Shown here: in pieces, positions 9,650-19,719 of the stretch
How positions within the stretch are numbered: position 1 is the stretch's first letter
Layout of the letters: every line of letters begins with the position of its first letter
Assembly (NCBI GenBank): GCA_030180135.1
Contig: CM058231.1
Location: 47,688,235 to 47,752,234, forward strand
Source: Orychophragmus violaceus
Lineage: Eukaryota; Streptophyta; Magnoliopsida; Brassicales; Brassicaceae
Length of the DNA stretch: 64,000 nt
Direction of reading: 5' to 3'
Program-made: the position numbers and the translations under genes
Notes under the pieces: model-generated
The model's database searches: none
What the model saw: only the letters and a program-made list of their open reading frames with translations
What the model was told of the DNA's origin: nothing

Positions 9650-10856
9650 CTACTGAAAAGGTCTCTGAAATGCAGACTTTGGCGCAAAACCTGAAGTCTG
9701 TCCTTGCTGATTTCCATACCTCTGACCTTGATAACCAGCTCCAGCTATGTAATTGACATCCGCAGTCTCCTGAACATCCACTTTCTTACCAAGTAAGATA
9801 CTATGAACATAATCAATCTTCTTGTTCATCTCAGCTATCTGGGAATTGTCAGCTTTGCCACCAGACTTCATCCTCTCCATATCAGCATTCTTGACACTAT
9901 TGTTAGTCACCAAGTTCTCAATAAGCTCATTGGCTTCTTCTGGAGATTTAGTGTAGAAATTTTCATTACTTGCAGAATCTAAAGCCATCTGATACCACAA
10001 ATCAACTCCTCTGAAGAAGATACACAACAACTGCAACTCAGAGAAACAATGATGAGGGTAATCTCTCTGGTATCTCTTGAATCTCACCCATGCTTTCTTA
10101 AAAGGCTCTGTAGATCCTTGCTTGAAGGTCAAGAGATCATGTCTAAGCTGATCGGACCGAGCATCATCATAAAAGTATCGCAGAAACTTCTCCTTTACTT
10201 CATTCCAAGTAGTCAGAGTCCCAGGTGGAATCTGACTTAGCCAGTCAGCAGCTTCTCCTACAAGAGAGTGAGGAAAAAGCTTGCAGTGCAGGTAATCGTA
10301 GCTTACTCCATTATGCTTCATTCCAGTCACTATAGACTCGAAATGCTCTATGTGGTCCATGGGGTGCTCATGTGGAAGTCCGCTGAAGACTCGCTGTCCC
10401 ACAAGTGTGCAGTATGAGGTCTTCAGCTCGGAGTCATTACGCGGAAACGCAGGGGGGAACAATCTTAGATCTATTAGCGTAGAACTCATCTGGGCGATTG
10501 TAATCTGCTAGTGTCCTCCTAACGGGTTGAGAAGATGCTCTAGGTGGGTCTTCTGCTCGTGGATTTCCTTGTCCACCTTGAGCTTCTCCATCAGGCTGAA
10601 CAATCTGCCTCTCAGGCTCAGGAATGATATTACCTTCAGCATCAATTCTATGCCCTTGAGCATTGTAAGGATTATTCTGCGTATCTCTCAAAACACCTTC
10701 AGCATCTGGTATCAAAATCAAAGGCGCAGGAATAGCGTTTGCCATCTTAGCTTGTCTATGAGCCTTTCTGTTCTCTCTCTCTAGCTTTGCGAGCTCTTTA
10801 AGTTCAAGTTTCACAAGCTCTTTGTCCGGATTACTTCTGGTTGCGCGATCAGGCAT
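9650..10856 (-). pseudogene. Athila-like gag (element A), frameshifted
   Basis: The protein would start MPDRATRSNPDKELV at the ATG at 10854-10856; an earlier GTG lies within a tag and is a weaker start. The N-terminal third is charged and includes LILIPDAEGVLRD. A Retrotrans_gag domain follows with FSGLPHEHPMDHIEHFESIV, LFPHSLVGEAADWLS, KFLRYFYDDARSDQLRH and RFKRYQRDYPHH. The C-terminus is Q/G-rich (YGNQQGQ) with no visible CCHC knuckle. Relative to A', one extra base in the G run near 10450 shifts the frame. A stop ends the frame at 9650. The product would form the capsid. Confidence 0.75.
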
Positions 10857-11078
10857 AAACCGTCTGTAATCGTCAAGCGTTGATCGATGCACAGGACCGC
10901 AACGATCGATTCAGTTCGGATTTAGCTTTGTGTCGACCCATGCAAGGAGATCGTCGATCGATGCGATGAGATTCTAGGCGTACCTGAAACGCAAGAAAAA
11001 TGTAAATCAGTAACCAAAAACAAAAACGAAAAACCTAGTCTAAACCCTAAGTTCAAATCTATCGAAGACTCAAAATAG
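10857..11078 (-). other. Leader of element A with two tag pairs
   Basis: This untranslated leader lies between primer site and gag ATG. Tag cores are at 10880 (TTGATCG) with 10902 (ACGATCG), 22 bp apart, and 10933 (TCGACCC) with 10954 (TCGATCG), 21 bp apart. Leaders of B and C also carry tags in this position. Confidence 0.65.
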
Positions 11079-11096
11079 TCCCCGGCAACGGCGCCA
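11079..11096 (-). other. Primer-binding site of element A (tRNA-Asp-like)
   Basis: On the minus strand it reads TGGCGCCGTTGCCGGGGA, six bases after the 5' LTR end. This is the usual plant primer site complementary to the 3' end of tRNA-Asp, common in Athila-type elements. Confidence 0.85.
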
Positions 11097-11102
11097 GAAA
11101 CT

Positions 11103-12257
11103 TGATACGATCAGGTTTTAATCCATAGATCTACACTGCAAGTGCACAGACATGAACCAATAGTATATAGGGTATCAAATCCACAAAGACTCAAGATTCT
11201 TGCGATAGATTATAGAACGTCGAGTTAAGCTAGGTGAAACAGAGAATAAGCAGTAAATCAAGCAATAAAGTAAATAGATCGGTTTGTAAGCAATTATGCA
11301 AAGCGTCAGGTCAAGGGAGTTCTCAGAAAATCAGGAACATAGGCTAATCAATCAATCGGGATCAAATTAAGAACTGTTCTAGAACTAGAATCAAAGAATT
11401 ATAACAGACTAACTTTCGTTGCGAATATTATCTATGTCTAGCAACCTAGCAAGCCAACTTTCGTTGCGAATCCTAGAGTTCTAAACAAGCATTAATCTCA
11501 GGTTCTTTCGTTCACAATTCCCCTAAACCAAATTTCTTTGCAGATAGTCAAATTGCTCATCTAGGTTCTTTCTAGTTAATTAATAAACTTTCGTTGCAGA
11601 AATCAACCTAAAATCAGTAATCTAAGTGGCCAATTCAGATCAAGCATGAAGAACAACCCTAGATGAAGAACTAGAAAGATATGAATCCCTACAGATTGAT
11701 CAACCTATAATTCCATGAAATCCCCTGTGAGAATCCCTAAACCTAACTGGTAAACTACTCAGACATGGCAGATGAAACAAAAAACATGTTGAATAGAAAA
11801 CCAAATATCATAAAAGAGAAACAAAGAATAAGAGTTCCAAATCTCTCTCTCTCTCTGAATAAAAGAATGCGTAAGTAAAGCGTAGCCTAAAAAATGGCTT
11901 AAAAACCCTAATATAATGATCTAAACACGTTTTGGGCCTTTTTGAAAGTCTGGGAAACTTCTGGGCAAAAACTGTAATTTCTCCAAAATGCAGATTTTTT
12001 GTGCGCAGAATTCTGGAATCACCCTGCGTCGATCGATGCACATACTACGTCGATCGATGCAAGGTGAAGATGTAGCCAGTAAATTCTGTGAAATCTCTAA
12101 GTAGTGCAGAATTGCTTCAAATGCTTCCAAAACGTCCAATTAAACTCCAAATGTCCTTAAACCTGTAAAACACCTGAAAAGACTCTAAAACACATATAAA
12201 GACTCGATAACAAAGACATATATCATGGTCAAAAGCCCTAAAAACCATGATATATCA
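11103..12257 (-). repeat. 5' LTR of element A
   Basis: The plus strand runs from TGATACGATCA to CATGATATATCA. It matches 5829-6979 throughout, with a modest number of substitutions, so A is not a very recent insertion. It is followed by the TSD CGTCG at 12258-12262. Confidence 0.9.
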
Positions 12258-12262
12258 CGTCG
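12258..12262. repeat. Target-site duplication of element A (right), CGTCG
   Basis: It is an exact repeat of 5824-5828. Joining the two flanks restores a continuous Tat sequence. Confidence 0.9.
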
Positions 12263-12724
12263 CGAGCCTTCTTGGTTGGATTAGTGGTGGTGGATATGTT
12301 GTGTTAGATCTGACCGCTTGAGGGGTCTATTCTTTTGAGAGCTGTGGAGAATGGTGCGTAGGGTTTCTCGTTGAGCCGCCGGGCATTGAGAAATCGAGTC
12401 GCCTATGCTCGGTTGTGGTGAAATTTACCGTTCGGGTATTCCTTGCTCGGTTCTCTTTTCAAAGCCTCTCCACTTGCTCTGTGAGCGTGTTGTTCACCAT
12501 CTCCTGCTTCTGAGTCCTTTTCATCAGCACGGTTACCATCTCTTTCAAATCGGTCATCGTCGCGTTGGATGTTGCGTATGTCGTGGTTGTATCTATAACG
12601 GTGTTGTCTTCCGCAGTGTTGCCTGTTGTGACGTTGCTTGTCGTAGTGTTTTCTGCTGCGTTGTTGTTGTTTGTTCCGTCGGTCACCAATTGGTGATTTT
12701 TTTTGTGTGTTCATTGTTGGCCAT
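12263..12724 (-). pseudogene. Gag N-terminus of the Tat element, truncated and frameshifted
   Basis: The minus-strand ATG at 12722-12724 gives MANNEHTKK. After a one-base loss in an A run near 12700, the frame continues LVTDGTNNNNAAENTTTSN and then an N/T-rich stretch, LKEMVTVLMKRTQKQ, MVNNTLTEQVE and, in another frame, RRLDFSMPGGSTRNP. This order (asparagine/threonine-rich start, coiled segment, RRLDF box) is typical of Tat-type gag N-termini. Nested element A cuts it at 12258. No gag core is readable on the other side. Copy 2 keeps only part (32392-32640). Confidence 0.65.
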
Positions 12725-12772
12725 ATCTTCGGGTCTGCTAATCGGTGGTTTTTAGGTGTAAGAAACTTTTGT

Positions 12773-12790
12773 TCCCCACAGACGGCGCCA
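12773..12790 (-). other. Primer-binding site of the Tat element
   Basis: On the minus strand this reads TGGCGCCGTCTGTGGGGA, three bases after the LTR end. It is the characteristic Tat-lineage primer site. It shares the first nine bases with the Athila primer site but differs after that. Confidence 0.8.
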
Positions 12791-13003
12791 AACTGTGAGA
12801 GTCGAAACTCGCACTGTCGATTTTTGTAGAGCAAACTTTTTAGGGAAAAAAGAATCTAAAGTAAACGACACGAAAAGAGACCCGAAGGATATTTTATTGA
12901 TTTGTTTAACAAAAAATATAGTATAAAGCATAAGATCTAAAGAAAAGTCTAAATTTATTTGCTAGGGTTTTTTTAGATGGTTTGATCGTAGGAAGTCTTT
13001 CGT

Positions 13004-13011
13004 CTTATATA
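13004..13011 (-). promoter_or_regulatory. TATA box in the Tat 5' LTR
   Basis: The minus strand reads GACTATATAAGACG. It lies about 1 kb into the LTR in the sense direction, with about 210 bp of LTR after it, a reasonable U3/R border. Confidence 0.5.
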
Positions 13012-13435
13012 GTCGCGGCGAATCGGTTTCAAGGATATTTACCTGCAAGATTTCCGAAAATCTTCATGTTATCTAATATTCTATATCTGTTGGGATTTGC
13101 GTTTCTGCACGGATCTTCCTCTTCTTGCTCGGATTTATTTTCCTCTTTTCTTCTTCGAGTTTATCTTTCCGTTTTTGTAGTTATCTTTCCGCGGCTTAAA
13201 TTTATCTTCCGGATTAGCAAAAAAGAGATGATCAGAGTCCGTTTGAGTATAAGTATTCTTAATCCGGCCCAAATTCTACGAATATCTTGTGGGTTCGGCC
13301 CAAGTTCGTATTTCGTATAACTTATTCGACGATTCAGTTAACGGCTAGTAATTTATAAGTTATCATTATGAAGATGGGTTGCGGCTAGTCACACATTCGA
13401 AGGAAGATATAAGAGAGTGTCCGAGCAGTTAGTCT

Positions 13436-13770
13436 AAGAATAGTGTCCGTTCGGAAGATTCGGGAAATATGTTATGCTCGGAACTTTCGAGGAAGTATGT
13501 TCTGCTCGGAACTTCCGAGGAAGTGTGTTCTGCTCTGAACTTCTGAGGGAGTGTGTTCTGATAGGAACTTCCGAGGGAGTGTTTTCTGCTTAAAACTTCC
13601 AAGAGAGTGTGTTATGCTCGGAAAATCCGAGGAAATGTGCTAAGAGTTTCCGAGCAGCTTGGTTGGTATTTCCGAGCAGCTTGGCTTGTTCGTATCTCTC
13701 CGAGCAGCTTGGATTTCTCCGATCTTCCGACCAGCTTGGCTTGCTCGGATCTTCCGAGCAGCTCATTTGA
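13436..13770. repeat. Short-repeat tract in Tat U3 (about 33-bp units)
   Basis: Units of the form GTGTTCTGCTCGGAACTTCC plus GAGG are repeated about five times, then give way to TTTCCGAGCAGCTTGG units. The same words fill the Tat 3' spacer, so LTR and spacer share one repeat vocabulary. Confidence 0.65.
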
Positions 13771-14002
13771 GTGTTTGAGCTTGCCCGTAGATTCAGTCGA
13801 GTGATATGCCTGTCTTTCCGATCTATCGGAGCAGTCTGATTACTTGAAAGTTTGGCTAAGTGATTTCGTACGTTTTATATGAGACATTATTCATGCGAAA
13901 CGTCGCTCATACGAAGTGGCGTTTATGCGGAAAATGGCAATGTATGATCGCTCACTACGTATTCGATTATTTATTTCGTCGAGGGTGATTTTGACCTCAA
14001 CA

Positions 14003-14990
14003 ATGGTGTTTCCTGGAAACACTAATGAAAAAGATGAATTTTGAAAGGACATGGATAAGATGAGTGATGGCATGCTTGTCCTCTGTTTTATACTCGATCT
14101 TGTTGAACGGTAGATCACATGGTTTCATCAGGGCGGAGAGAGGGAAGGCAAGGATATCCCCTTTATCCGTTCTTATTCATCATGTGTGCGTAAGCATTGG
14201 TTAGTTGACTTAACAACTCTGAAGCTAGAGGTCGACTCCACAGAATAAAACTCACACCTCTCAGCCCCTCGGTTCATCATTTGATGTTTGCCGACGGCAA
14301 CCTTTGATGTGCCGAGCAGATTCAGGGGAAAGCTTGGAGATCATGCACTGACTTAAACTATATGGGGAAGCCTCTGATCAAGTCATAAACCTTCAGAAGT
14401 CATCAATAATTTTTGGAGCAAAGGTAGATGAGACCACAAAGGCTGACGTGAAAAATATTTTAGGAATTGATAGAGAAGGGGGGGGGGGACGGATCATATC
14501 TTTGTTTACCAGAATGTTTCAAAGGATCCAAAAAGGATTTACTTAGCTTCTATCAGGGAAAAAGCTTCATGGCCGTTTAAACGGATGGTTTTCGAAAGCC
14601 CTTTCATAAGGTTGTAAGAGATCCTCCTGAAATCTGTAAGCCTCGCTCTTCCTATATGCGCACTGTATTTAAGCTGCCCAAATATCTCTGTGACAAACTC
14701 ACAAGTGCAATGATCGAGTTTTGGTGGAGAAGTGGAATAGGAAAAAGATCCTATGGGTTGCATGGAGAAAGCTATGTAGAAGGAAAGAAGAGGGAGGGCT
14801 GGATTTTCATGAGATATGCAAATTCAACCAAGCCTTATTGGGGAAATAAACATGGAGAATTTGGAACAAACCGGAGTTGTTAGTAGCCAGAGTTCAGGAA
14901 CTTGCCCCTCCTATGCATGGAGAAGCATCTTTATGGAAGAGATATTCTCCGACAAAGACTCGTGCAGTCAATAGGCAATAATGTTGACAC
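14003..14990 (+). pseudogene. Reverse transcriptase, C-terminal part (LINE-0)
   Basis: Readable blocks are SILLNGRSHGFI, YPFLFIMCA, HHLMFADGNL, INLQKSSIIFGAKVDE, LPECFKGSKKDLLS, FKLPKYLCDKLTSAM and EFWWRSG. These follow the order of the fingers-palm-thumb part of plant L1-type RT. The catalytic FADD box is FADG (14287-14298), followed by a stop, so the enzyme is dead. A G-run near 14480 is associated with a frame change. Sequence before the Tat insertion is outside the window. Confidence 0.75.
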
Positions 14991-15035
14991 AAACGTTTGA
15001 GCACATAACTGATTGAACCAATCCCAAGAATACCA

Positions 15036-15520
15036 ATGTACAACGAAGATAGTTTCATCGACCTTACTCCCACTGTTGCTGATCTTATCATCCCAAACAC
15101 TGCAATATGGGATATCACTAAAGTGAGAGAAACGTTCACAGAGACAGACGTAGTACAAATCCTAAAGCTTAAACCAGTGATCTCTAAAAATAATACAAAC
15201 AAGTGGAGCTTTACTAAGACATGGGAATACACAGCCAAAAGCGGTTACAGATTTCTGGAATCATTGACTGATTTACAAAGTGCTCCTTGTCCTCAACTTT
15301 TTCATGTAGAAAGACAACTTTGGCGTAATATTAAGAAAATCAAAACCCTGCCGTGGATACGCCATTTCTTGTGAAAAGCACATGCAAGTGCATTAGCAGT
15401 GAAAAAATACTTGGCCTCTCGAGGAATGCAGGTGGACACGACTTGCCAGCAGTGTGGAGGTGCCTCTGAAAGTATAAGCCATACCATGTTCAACTATTCG
15501 GTGGAGGAAGAGGTTTGAAA
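15036..15520 (+). pseudogene. zf-RVT-like region (LINE-0)
   Basis: The frame reads AIWDITKVRETFTETDVVQ, WSFTKTWEYTAKSGYRFLE, LWRNIKKIKTLPWIRHFL, a stop, then ASRGMQVDTTCQQCGGASES and ISHTMFNYS. This is the zf-RVT domain that follows RT in plant LINEs, with a CxxC preserved and the later H/C positions partly preserved. Confidence 0.65.
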
Positions 15521-15867
15521 AAAAAAACGCAGATTCAGTTTCCTCCCTTCCACGAACTCTGTTTTTGTGAACTTATACCACTTGGTTTATTGTATTCGGA
15601 ACAAAAATCTTGATGAAAGAAGCAGACATGCATACCCGTGGATCCACTGGCACATTTGGAAAGCATGAAATGTCTTAATATTTGAGAAAACGTGACTGAG
15701 TTCCACGTAAATAATGAATAAAGTGTGCGCAGACGCATACATCTGCTTTAAAGTGAATTGTGTTTACAACATGAACTCTGCACATGATGTTCACAATGGT
15801 TAGAAAAAGCCGCCTTTCAGGTTTTTGAGGTGTAACATAGGCGCTTCTTGGTCCCATCCAGAGTGCA
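15521..15867. other. LINE-0 linker, decayed
   Basis: By position this joins zf-RVT to the RNase H-like domain. I see no clear frame on the plus strand. Confidence 0.4.
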
Positions 15868-16284
15868 ATGGTCGAGCGGCATGTATTGACAAGGAGAAGT
15901 GATCTACCATGTCGACGATCCTTTGCACAAGTGAGGTCAAAGATGGACAGTGAACTGCATGCTATAAGTTGGGCAGTAGAGAGTATCAGGAACCTCCATC
16001 ACGACATGGTTATTTTTGAATCCAACTTGGAGGGTGCCCGAGAGGTTCTGCTATTTCATCACTTAATCGCAGTGTATCAGTCATTAACTTTTGCTATCCA
16101 GAAAGCTCTCTCGCATGTTTATATATTGAGTCTCGAGCACATTGGGGCAGGAAGAAATCAAGCAGCTAATGCCATTGCATTGAGTGTGATAAGAGACTCG
16201 AGACACCAATCATACATCGCTAGAGGAGGACCCTTATGGTTGAGTGACATTCTTACCCTTGAAAGATGTACATCGGAAGGGTAA
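15868..16284 (+). pseudogene. RNase H-like domain (LINE-0)
   Basis: The frame is open for 138 codons and reads like the RVT_3-type tail of plant LINEs: FAQVRSKMDSELHAISWAVE, NLHHDMVIFESN, GRNQAANAIALSVIRDSRHQ and SYIARGGPLWL. The start is not a true one; the region belonged to the end of ORF2. It is followed by about 210 bp of 3' UTR and an A-run. Confidence 0.65.
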
Positions 16285-16502
16285 TCTGATGACCTGCACT
16301 CATCCTCTTGAAGTTCCGGCTACTCTTGTTCATCCACTGGGAGGACTGTATATTGCTATTATATGTGATGTATGATGCCTACTGGAATCTGTACTTTGTT
16401 TTCCTATCTTTTTTTTGTATGGTTTTTGTATCCTCCTTTGAGGTGTACCCTGTGTTCGGGGAAAACTTTCAAGTTTGACTGAATCATTCAAGGTTAAAAA
16501 AA

Positions 16503-16600
16503 CCCACCATAATACCACGATGAAAAAGAAAGAATACATTCAGAATGAAATATGCCAACCTTTTTTTTTGGTTTCAGTGGCATATTATCTCTCGGCTGGC
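16503..16600. other. Junction sequence between LINE-0 and LINE-1
   Basis: This short stretch follows the LINE-0 A-run and precedes LINE-1-like leader sequence. The exact LINE-1 start is not defined, and no target-site duplication is visible. Confidence 0.3.
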
Positions 16601-17263
16601 TGTCAAAAATGCTCTCTCTCCAAAGAATCCAAACACGAAACCCTAACGGCGAACCTCTCTCTACCAAGATATACGATTCTGTAGAAGGTTAATTGTTTCA
16701 AATCCACCAGATCCGGTCGATCTACCTTCCAAGCTGTGATTTTTCCCATATCTCCCTAGCTATTCGATTCTCTAATGGTCTGCAAATATGGAGCTTTGGT
16801 GAAAGGGTTATGTGTGGTTCTCATCGTGGTAGCTCGGGGAGTTAGGGTTTCTTCGGTGGTGCGCTGGTGAAGTTTCTCGCCGTAGTGAAAATTCTGGCTA
16901 TCCCCCGTGTCATCTAACCAAAGAGATTGAGCAGATCCCCGACTGTAACCTCTCCGTCTCTAAGTGTTGATTACAGCCTTAGAGTTTAGAACCTCCTAAG
17001 CCTTGGATCTTGCTTCATGGTCTGGTTCCGGTTAAGGTCTCACGCTCTTTTTAGAGTTGTATTACAGCTAGTATGTTGTCGAGGATTGTAGTTCTCTCTT
17101 TTGACATCAGGCAATGGTTCGCCGGCTTGATTAAAGTTAGTGAATATCTTGGGCTGTGTTTAGACTCTCGAACCTGTGGATTGTTTCTGCAAGGTTAGAG
17201 AATTAAGATCTGTTTAGAGTCAGTCGGGCTAAGGAGAACAAGCTTGTCATCTTCCTGCCAGTC
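16600..17263 (+). other. LINE-1 5' UTR
   Basis: It has CT-rich starts (CTCTCTCTCC, ACGAAACCCTAACGGCG) and no supported ORF, and leads into the ORF1 ATG. L1-type promoters are internal, so promoter activity would be expected here, but no element is identifiable by eye. Confidence 0.4.
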
Positions 17264-18781
17264 ATGACGAAAAAGAAAGGAAAATAAGTGGTTTGTTACG
17301 ACTCATCGGAAGAAGATGCCCCCTTTACCATGCCTGACTTCCCGGAGTATTACTCTTCAGAAAGGAATATACTCAGTCTCATTGGTAGAACGTTGAACCC
17401 GAAGCAACATCTAATGAAGCACTTAATTATAGAGATGCCTAGGAAGTGGCAAAAAGTAGGAAGAGTAAGATGTATCGCTTTGGCAAAAGATAGATTTCAA
17501 TTCATCTTTAGGTACGAGCATGACTTTCTAGAAGAACTGGACAAAGGGAGGCATACTTTCAATGATTGGTCTTTAGCGATTGATAGATGAGTTGAACGTC
17601 TCCCCCCCCTGACTACCTGAGATTTTTCCCAACTTGGGTGAAGATGAGGAATGTTCCAGCGAACCACTACACAAGGAGGCTTTGACTACTTTGGGATAGT
17701 TTGCAGGAGAAGTAATTACTGTGGCCTTTGATCCTGCTCAAGCTCAGTATATGGAGTATGTCAGGGTACGTGTCAAGCTTGACACAGAGAAGCCCTTGAG
17801 GAAATCCAAGGTGATCAACTTGAGGTTTGGGGATTCTACCACGATTTACTACCATTATGAGAGGGTACAAAGAAGATGTACGAGGTTCCAAAGACTCACC
17901 CATTATCAAGACAGATGTCCAAGACTGCTTAGAGTTCAAGGTGGTGATCCAAAAATTACTGTTGATGTTGGTGCTACCCGTGATAGCAAAATCATTCGAC
18001 AATCTGATCCTCTTTTGGAGTTCTCACTGAAGCCCAAGTTGCTATTGATTCATCCACGAGGAGAAGAAGAATAGCTGATGAAGTACTGAATTAAATGAGA
18101 AACTATTTGGTGGCAGATAATGGCGAAGACAAAATGGTTAAGGCCAAAAGGTTTCAACAAACAGTAGAAGAAGCTGAGATGAGCCCCATGCTTGCCAATT
18201 CAGTTCTCAGACTGAAACCTGCACCAGAGTTTACCAGAGATGTAAACAAAGGGAAATTGATAGTGTATGATTACGAGGACCAGTCTTCTCTGGCCCTCAT
18301 GTCAGTGAGAAGTGGTGGAAAAGGTAAAGACTCAAAGGTCTATGATTCTGGAAATTTTATGAGTGCAGCGATTAAGGCTAGCTCCTCGGTGTTTGCAGGT
18401 TCTCATATCATATTTGCAGAGAGTGAAGAGCTCCCCTCTGCTGTAAAGGCATTAACTATATTAGATGTCTTCCAAAGACTCTCAAAATCTGAAACTGGAA
18501 CCTCTACTACTGGCACCAAGAAGGCCAAGATCAGGAAAAGACCTTCAAAATCGGCAAGAATTGGAGGTTCCAAGAACACCCATCTGAAATCTATAGTCGT
18601 CTCAAGGGGTGAAAGTCAGCAACAGAGGAAGAACTCGGCTAATAAACGAAAGAAGAGACAGGTGGTTGGAAATATCATGAGTGCCGATATGCCACGAAGA
18701 ATGAAACCGGAGGAGTTACGAGACATGCTTGATGAGGCTGGTTCATCCAAGGCGGTCCCTCAGAAGGGACTGCGAAATTAG
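17264..18781 (+). pseudogene. LINE ORF1 (DUF4283 / zinc-knuckle RNA-binding protein), broken
   Basis: The ATG at 17264 gives MTKKKGK and then a stop at 17285. The frame continues VVCYDSSEEDAPFTMPDFPE and a DUF4283-like region (LIGRTLNPKQHLMKHLI, MPRKWQKVGRVRCIALAKD, FIFRYEHDFLEEL). A second segment from 17721 carries VKLDTEKPLRKSKVINLRFG and a degenerate zinc knuckle (RCTRFQRLTHYQDRCP) in which a cysteine is lost. The last 228 codons (18095-18781) are basic and Ser/Lys-rich, ending QKGLRN. ORF1 proteins bind LINE RNA. Confidence 0.7.
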
Positions 18782-18783
18782 TA

Positions 18784-19260
18784 ATGGCCTTATTCAGTTG
18801 GAACTGCCAGGGCTTGGGCCGTGTACTTGACCTGGTGATTCCGAGACTCAAAGAGATGCGGAAACGAAACAGAAAAGGGATGTTCTTTTTGATTTACAAG
18901 TCTGGTTGGGTTACGGTAGAGTTTACACTGTGGAGCCATCATGAAAGAGTGGTGGTGTTTTTTTTCAAGAACAGCTCAGAGGTGAAAATTATTTTTGCAA
19001 ACAAGAATTTGATTGATGTCAGTATGGTGATTGGTGGTACTCAAGTCTTTGTCTCATGCGTTTATGGAGACCCAGTGGAGGAGAGAAGACACTTGGTTTG
19101 GGAAAGGATTAATAAGATCAAGACAACTAGGAGTGGGCTTTGGATAATGCTAGGCGATTTTAATGCTATCCTTCATAATAGGGAAAAGTTGGGAGGTCCA
19201 CCTAGAGCAGACAATCATTTTAAACCCTTTGCTGAGATGATTGATCTGTGTGGCATGAAG
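18784..19260 (+). pseudogene. LINE ORF2 N-terminus (endonuclease), truncated
   Basis: The ATG lies two bases after the ORF1 stop. The frame starts MALFSWNCQGLGRVLDL, the N-terminal strand of an exonuclease-endonuclease-phosphatase domain, and includes VFVSCVYGDPVEERRHLVW and IMLGDFNAILHNREKLGG. Compared with LINE-2 about 36 bp are missing after KEMR (near 18858), removing a segment that in LINE-2 ends in LMETK. The frame ends at the duplication junction, so no RT follows. Confidence 0.75.
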
Positions 19261-19290
19261 GATGTATTAGAGGTCCACCTAGAGCAGACA
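19261..19290. other. Tandem-duplication junction with filler DNA
   Basis: The last LINE-derived bases are ...GGCATGAAG (19260). Then come GATGTATTAG (19261-19270), a 20-base copy (19271-19290) of the LINE sequence at 19194-19213, and then Tat sequence equal to position 2591 onward. GATGTATTAG also occurs in the Tat sequence 70 bases downstream (about 19334). The filler therefore appears copied from both sides of the break. Confidence 0.85.
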
Positions 19291-19470
19291 TCTTGACTAT
19301 GTTCTCGTCATCAATAGCAAACATACCTAAGATGTATTAGAAATTTGTATAGGGAACTTTTATCTGTTTGTTGGATGTATAGAAACTCAATCCATATAAT
19401 ATACGTTGGTTAGGATCCGTAAAGGAAGCGTTTGTTCGTTTGTTGTGGCTAGCAACAAGCGAGATAGAGA

Positions 19471-19719
19471 ATGCTGAGAAATTATGCAGATGTCCTAGAC
19501 TTGACTCGGGATTACACGACAGTTAATGAAATGGACTGGTTTACTAAACTAAGAAGTTCGAATCCTAAATTTGATTTTAAGTCAAGTAAATCGAATGAAA
19601 GTGAAAAGCAAGTTATTTATCGTTTATCGGATAATTTCGAGCGTATGATTGAGGAGTTGAGCCTTTGCGGAAGCGTCGAGCTTTGTGATCGCAATTTGGT
19701 GTGTCCGAGGGAGTATTGA
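19471..19719 (+). CDS. Small ORF antisense to the Tat element, unknown function (copy 2)
   Basis: It is 82 codons, the same frame and length as 2776-3024, starting MLRNYADVLDL. Replacements relative to copy 1 are N to D, A to S and L to S, with two silent changes. I do not recognise the family. Confidence 0.3.
   Translation: MLRNYADVLDLTRDYTTVNEMDWFTKLRSSNPKFDFKSSKSNESEKQVIYRLSDNFERMIEELSLCGSVELCDRNLVCPREY

Larger units (their letters stand above)
5829..12257 (-). mobile_element. Athila-like non-autonomous LTR retrotransposon A (gag and protease only)
   Basis: This is a complete minus-strand element with LTRs of 1151 and 1155 bp that start TGATATATCATGG and end GATCGTATCA. It has a tRNA-Asp-like primer site, a purine tract, and a 4.1-kb interior coding gag, a linker, an aspartic protease and a C-terminal tail. 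There is no RT, RNase H or integrase. Gag and protease resemble the Athila lineage. This layout resembles plant gag-only terminal-repeat retrotransposons (TR-GAG type), with a protease added. The reading frame is broken several times. A duplicate with the same insertion site is at 22677-32391. Confidence 0.85.
1..14002 (-). mobile_element. Tat-lineage Ty3/gypsy element, copy 1, decayed and interrupted
   Basis: This is the host element of the left part of the window, read on the minus strand. From its 5' end it shows an LTR (12794-14002), a primer site (12773-12790), a gag N-terminus (12263-12724), a nested element (5829-12257), an integrase C-terminus (3497-4030), a long repeat-rich spacer, a purine tract (367-383) and the 3' LTR (1-366, cut by the window). 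The LTR end TGTTGAGGTCAAAATCACC and the primer site starting TGGCGCCGTCTGTGGGGA are typical of plant Tat elements. Most of gag-pol (protease, RT, RNase H, most of integrase) is missing, so the element is not autonomous. It is inserted in a LINE whose 3' half resumes at 14003. Confidence 0.75.
12794..14002 (-). repeat. 5' LTR of the Tat element
   Basis: On the plus strand it runs from TGTGAGAGTCG to GACCTCAACA, so in the sense strand it starts TGTTGAGGTC and ends CTCTCACA. It is 1209 bp. The end at 13400-14002 matches 1-366. It contains a TATA box and an internal short-repeat tract. Confidence 0.85.
14003..16502 (+). mobile_element. LINE-0: 3' half of an L1-type non-LTR retrotransposon
   Basis: Directly after the Tat LTR the plus strand reads, in fragments, as LINE reverse transcriptase (MVFLETLMKKMNFERTWIRW), then a zf-RVT-like region, an RNase H-like region and an A-run at 16496-16502. 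The 5' half should lie to the left of the window, because the Tat element was inserted in the middle of RT. Stops and frame changes are frequent. Confidence 0.75.
16600..19260 (+). mobile_element. LINE-1: 5' part of an L1-type LINE (UTR, ORF1, ORF2 start)
   Basis: It contains a 5' UTR of about 0.66 kb, ORF1 and the first 477 bases of ORF2. It stops at 19260, where a tandem-duplication junction begins. LINE-2 (32641-37243) is the same element in the second copy: it overlaps LINE-1 from 18489 onward and continues to the 3' end. Confidence 0.8.

Noticed and set aside
12405..12755. A 116-codon plus-strand ORF over the Tat gag N-terminus
   Set aside because: It is Cys/Val-rich nonsense, the shadow of the Asn/Thr-rich gag on the minus strand.
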